DNA of 8,662 nt, from contig JAKSBB010000851.1 in the NCBI GenBank assembly GCA_022361315.1, forward strand, positions 1 to 8,662. Direction: 5' to 3'. This document shows positions 6,752 to 8,662 of this stretch, piece after piece. Made by a program: the position numbers and the translations under genes. This stretch comes from Desulfobacterales bacterium. Its GTDB lineage: Bacteria; Desulfobacterota; Desulfobacteria; Desulfobacterales; Desulfobacteraceae. Within the stretch, counting starts at the first letter, position 1; each line of letters starts with the position of its first letter. The notes beneath the pieces are model-generated. The model worked only from the letters and a program-made list of their open reading frames with translations. It was not told the DNA's origin and did no database searches.

Positions 6752-7379
6752 CGACCATAATCTGTTACGTCACGGCATCCGGCAGATCCTGGAAAAACAG
6801 GGGGATCTCGAAGTGATCGGGGAAGCGGGAGACGGGATTGAACTGCTGCGGCTGCTCACAAATACCACCCCGGACCTCATCCTGCTGGATATCGCCATGC
6901 CCAACCTGAGGGGGATCGAAGCGGCGATTGAGATCAAGATGCTCTATCCCGGTATTAAGATCCTGATTCTTTCCATGCACAAAAGCCTGCAGTACGTCCA
7001 CCACGCCCTGTCCGCAGGCGCTGACGGCTACCTGCTCAAGGAGGATGCCCCCAGGGAACTGGTTTCCGCCATTGATACGGTCCGCAACGGGGACACCTAT
7101 ATCTCTCCCCTGATTCAGAAGGAACTCACCAATGACCTGGCCCAGTCCTACCGCAAGGGCGGGGGGGCCGCTCCCTTCGAACCCTTGACCGTCCGGGAAC
7201 GGGAGGTCCTGAAACTCATTGCCGATGAGAAATCCAACCAGGAGATTGCAGATCTTTTGGGCATCAGCCTGGCCACCGTCAAACACCACCGGGCCGCCAT
7301 CAAAAAGAAACTGGATATCCGTAAAACCGCCGGCCTGGTTAAGTATGCCATCAGAAAAGGGTATACGACCTACGAGTAA
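6723..7379 (+). CDS. NarL/FixJ-family response regulator
   Basis: A 218-residue cytoplasmic transcription regulator, the partner of the kinase just upstream. Receiver domain at about 3-120: acidic pocket Asp10-Asp11, phospho-acceptor Asp56 in LILLDIAMP, switch Ser84 and conserved Lys106 (GYLLKED). A linker of about 30 residues leads to a LuxR-type helix-turn-helix from about 153 to the end (LTVREREVLKLIADEKSNQEIADLLGISLATVKHHRAAIKKKL). Start ATG 6723 places the usual short MDRYTLILADDH before the first beta strand. The same frame is open further upstream, but that part has no receiver-like sequence. The gene overlaps the kinase 3' end by 29 bases, and only a weak AGGG lies just upstream, so translation probably depends on the kinase. 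Targets are unknown; the nearby TAXI-TRAP operon and the array at 3105-3149 are candidates. Confidence 0.93.
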   Translation: MDRYTLILADDHNLLRHGIRQILEKQGDLEVIGEAGDGIELLRLLTNTTPDLILLDIAMPNLRGIEAAIEIKMLYPGIKILILSMHKSLQYVHHALSAGADGYLLKEDAPRELVSAIDTVRNGDTYISPLIQKELTNDLAQSYRKGGGAAPFEPLTVREREVLKLIADEKSNQEIADLLGISLATVKHHRAAIKKKLDIRKTAGLVKYAIRKGYTTYE

Positions 7380-7403
7380 AATCAGTTACTTAAACTGTCC
7401 TAT

Positions 7404-7437
7404 CCCCACAAGTGCCTATGGGGTCTCCTCACTTGTG
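7404..7437 (+). promoter_or_regulatory. Two competing hairpins after the response regulator gene
   Basis: CACAAGTG (7407-7414) and CACTTGTG (7430-7437) are perfect 8-base complements with a 15-base loop. CCCCA (7404-7408) can instead pair with TGGGG (7419-7423), and the two stems share bases so they exclude each other. GTGCCTA also occurs as a direct repeat (7412-7418, 7435-7441). No T run follows either hairpin, so a classical intrinsic terminator is not supported, although the position just after the operon fits a transcript end. Confidence 0.35.
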
Positions 7438-7465
7438 CCTACTGATATTTAGTCCGTAGTGCCAA

Positions 7466-7494
7466 TTTACAAAAGCCCCTAGCTTTCCTATTAA
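7466..7494 (+). promoter_or_regulatory. Candidate sigma70-type promoter for the TAXI operon
   Basis: TTTACA (7466-7471) matches five of six -35 positions, and TATTAA (7489-7494) matches four of six -10 positions, with a 17-base spacer, in the AT-rich middle of the gap. Transcription would begin near 7501, giving a leader of about 130 bases before the start codon at 7632. This is a by-eye match. Confidence 0.4.
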
Positions 7495-7513
7495 ATTTCC
7501 ATTCGCTAAGAAA

Positions 7514-7598
7514 CCGCAGCTCTCCCTTGTGATGTGGCTGGCTTACAGCCCGGGAAGTTGCGACTGACCATCAGGCCCTGGGCTGCGGCCCTGCCTGA
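7514..7598 (+). promoter_or_regulatory. Foldable leader of the TAXI gene (possible cis-regulatory RNA, unclassified)
   Basis: Several complementary segments are packed here. CCGCAGC (7514-7520) pairs with GCTGCGG (7582-7588). TCCC (7523-7526) pairs with GGGA (7552-7555), enclosing GGCTG (7536-7540) with CAGCC (7546-7550). TCAGGC (7571-7576) pairs with GCCTGA (7593-7598). The right half of the long stem lies in the loop of the last hairpin, which would be a pseudoknot; CTGA (7564-7567) with TCAG (7571-7574) is a competing small hairpin. It does not match any riboswitch class I can recall. The ribosome binding site GGAGG (7618-7622) lies just downstream. Stems are short, so chance is a real alternative. 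Confidence 0.3.
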
Positions 7599-7631
7599 AT
7601 CACCCTTAGGTTCTACTGGAGGAAATTTATC

Positions 7632-8606
7632 ATGAAGTCTATCACCCGTATCCTTTCCGTACTGGCCATTACCGGCCTCTTGTTCACCGGCCAAGCCCTG
7701 GCGGCCGATCGTATCTTTTTCGGGATCGCCACCGGCGGTACCGGCGGCACTTACTACCCCCTGGGCGGCATGCTGGCCCAGATGATCTCCAACAAGGTTT
7801 CCATTGATGATAAAAAACTTTCCGCCACTGCGGAAACCGGCAACGCCTCCGTGGCCAATGCCACCCTGCTGAGCCGCCGGGGAATCGAATCCGCCTTTGT
7901 GGCCGCCGATATTCTGGATGCCGCCTATAAAGGCACCAAACAGTTCAAGGGCAAGAACCTGAAAAATCTCCGGGCCCTGGGCGCCCTTTACCCCGAGACC
8001 GTTCAGCTGGTGGTCCGGGCCAATGCAGGCGTATCCGAGTTTACCGGCCTCAAGGGTAAATCCATCTCCTCCGGTTCTCCCGGCTCCGGCCAGTGGCAGC
8101 TTCTGGGAGACCTTCTGAAATCATACGGTCTGGACCGTAAGACGGATATCTCCGAGGATTACTCCTCCTTCTCCCAGTCCGTGGAGAAAATCAAGGACGG
8201 CAATCTGGACGCCTCTTTGATCACTGCCGGTACCCCTACTGCATCGGTTCTTGAACTGGCCAATCACCACGACATTAAGATTCTTCCCCTGACCGGTCCG
8301 TCCATCGCCAAACTGCAGGAAGTTCAGCCTTACTATGCCAAAGCCGTTCTCCCGGCCAACACATATAAAGGCCAGACCACAGATGTTGAAACCATCGCTG
8401 TACGGGCCATCTGGGCCACCCATGACGACCTGGATGAGAAGACCGCCTACAACGTGGTCAAGGCCCTGTATGAAAACACGGATACCCTGGCCAAGGTTCA
8501 CGTGAAGGGCAAAGAGATCAGCCTGGAAAAAGCGCTGGAATCTGTCTCCATCCCCCTGCATCCGGGTGCGGAAAAATACTACCGGGAAAAAGGCCTGATC
8601 AACTAG
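7632..8606 (+). CDS. TAXI-family TRAP transporter solute-binding protein
   Basis: A 324-residue periplasmic binding protein of the TRAP-TAXI family, which captures a small solute, often a carboxylate or amino acid, for an ion-driven TRAP permease. Residues 1-24 are a Sec signal peptide ending in ALA before ADR. The mature N-terminus carries the family hallmark ATGGTGGTYYPLGG (about 33-46). Further hallmarks are KGKSISSGSPGSG (141-153) and the C-terminal LHPGAEKYYREKG (309-321). Length is typical. GGAGG (7618-7622), 9 bases before ATG 7632, makes the start secure. It follows a 252-base gap with its own promoter-like site and a foldable leader. A small exported protein begins one base after its stop, as expected for TAXI operons, where the fused TRAP permease gene usually follows; that gene is outside the window. 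The substrate cannot be deduced from sequence. Confidence 0.95.
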   Translation: MKSITRILSVLAITGLLFTGQALAADRIFFGIATGGTGGTYYPLGGMLAQMISNKVSIDDKKLSATAETGNASVANATLLSRRGIESAFVAADILDAAYKGTKQFKGKNLKNLRALGALYPETVQLVVRANAGVSEFTGLKGKSISSGSPGSGQWQLLGDLLKSYGLDRKTDISEDYSSFSQSVEKIKDGNLDASLITAGTPTASVLELANHHDIKILPLTGPSIAKLQEVQPYYAKAVLPANTYKGQTTDVETIAVRAIWATHDDLDEKTAYNVVKALYENTDTLAKVHVKGKEISLEKALESVSIPLHPGAEKYYREKGLIN

Positions 8607-8607
8607 G

Positions 8608-8662
8608 ATGAAGGGATTAAACACAGGCGTGCCGGCCCTGGTGCTGGCCGCCTGCATATTTA
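8608..8662 (+). CDS. Start of a small exported protein, possibly DUF1850 or a lipoprotein (3' end outside the window)
   Basis: ATG 8608 opens a frame one base after the TAXI stop and runs off the window edge after 18 codons. The visible residues are MKGLNTGVPALVLAACIF: a Lys near the N-terminus, a hydrophobic run, and LAAC, which fits a lipobox. In many TAXI operons a DUF1850 protein lies between the binding protein and the fused permease; the position fits, but too little is visible to confirm it. No clear ribosome binding site is seen, so it may be translated by coupling to the upstream gene. An in-frame GTG at 8629 is a less likely start. Confidence 0.5.
   Translation, partial: MKGLNTGVPALVLAACIF

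Noticed and set aside
7536..7549. Sigma54-type -24/-12 promoter in the TAXI leader
   Set aside because: GG and GC are 10 bases apart, but the surrounding bases fit the -12 consensus poorly (ACAGC rather than TTGC), and the segment is better explained as a hairpin arm.
7506..7694. Small minus-strand frame across the gap and the TAXI signal peptide
   Set aside because: It overlaps the start of a certain gene, has no recognisable sequence, and its composition fits chance.

Overview
The window looks like a piece of a bacterial chromosome of moderate-to-high GC (judged by eye, not counted). Every gene lies on the + strand. The gene set is a DUF169 protein, an OFA/MCT-type MFS carrier, a secreted esterase, a peptide-family binding protein coupled to a NarX-type two-component system, and a TAXI-type TRAP binding protein. 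This mix is common in anaerobic Desulfobacterota (Desulfobacteraceae-like sulfate reducers). That assignment is an inference from gene content; no rRNA or marker gene is present to fix the taxonomy.

Layout. Positions 1-516 hold the 3' part of a DUF169 gene cut by the window edge. A promoter-like site and a leader with an inverted repeat that covers the ribosome binding site precede the MFS carrier (666-1889). A secreted alpha/beta-hydrolase of the HGG/GDSAGG esterase type follows (1959-3098). Next is a 156-base gap with a 10-bp tandem repeat (4.5 copies) and a strong bulged hairpin. It leads into a tight three-gene cluster: a family 5 solute-binding protein (3255-4904), a Cache-HAMP-PAS-HisKA_3 sensor kinase (4901-6751) and a NarL/FixJ response regulator (6723-7379). 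The reading frames overlap by 4 and 29 bases. A 252-base gap with hairpins, a plausible sigma70-type promoter and a foldable leader precedes the TAXI binding protein (7632-8606). One base after its stop begins a cut-off small exported protein with a possible lipobox (8608 onward).

How the genes may work together. No ABC permease or ATPase lies between the family 5 binding protein and the kinase, and the two genes share a GTGA stop/start overlap. The binding protein is therefore better read as the ligand-capturing input of the two-component system than as part of an importer. The obvious candidate target nearby is the TRAP transport operon that starts just downstream. The esterase and MFS carrier could form a separate pair, in which an ester is cleaved in the periplasm and the resulting carboxylate is moved by the carrier, but this rests only on adjacency and family knowledge. 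The most notable points are the orphan binding-protein/kinase/regulator module, the 10-bp tandem repeat in front of it, and two leader regions that look like possible cis-acting RNA or operator elements.
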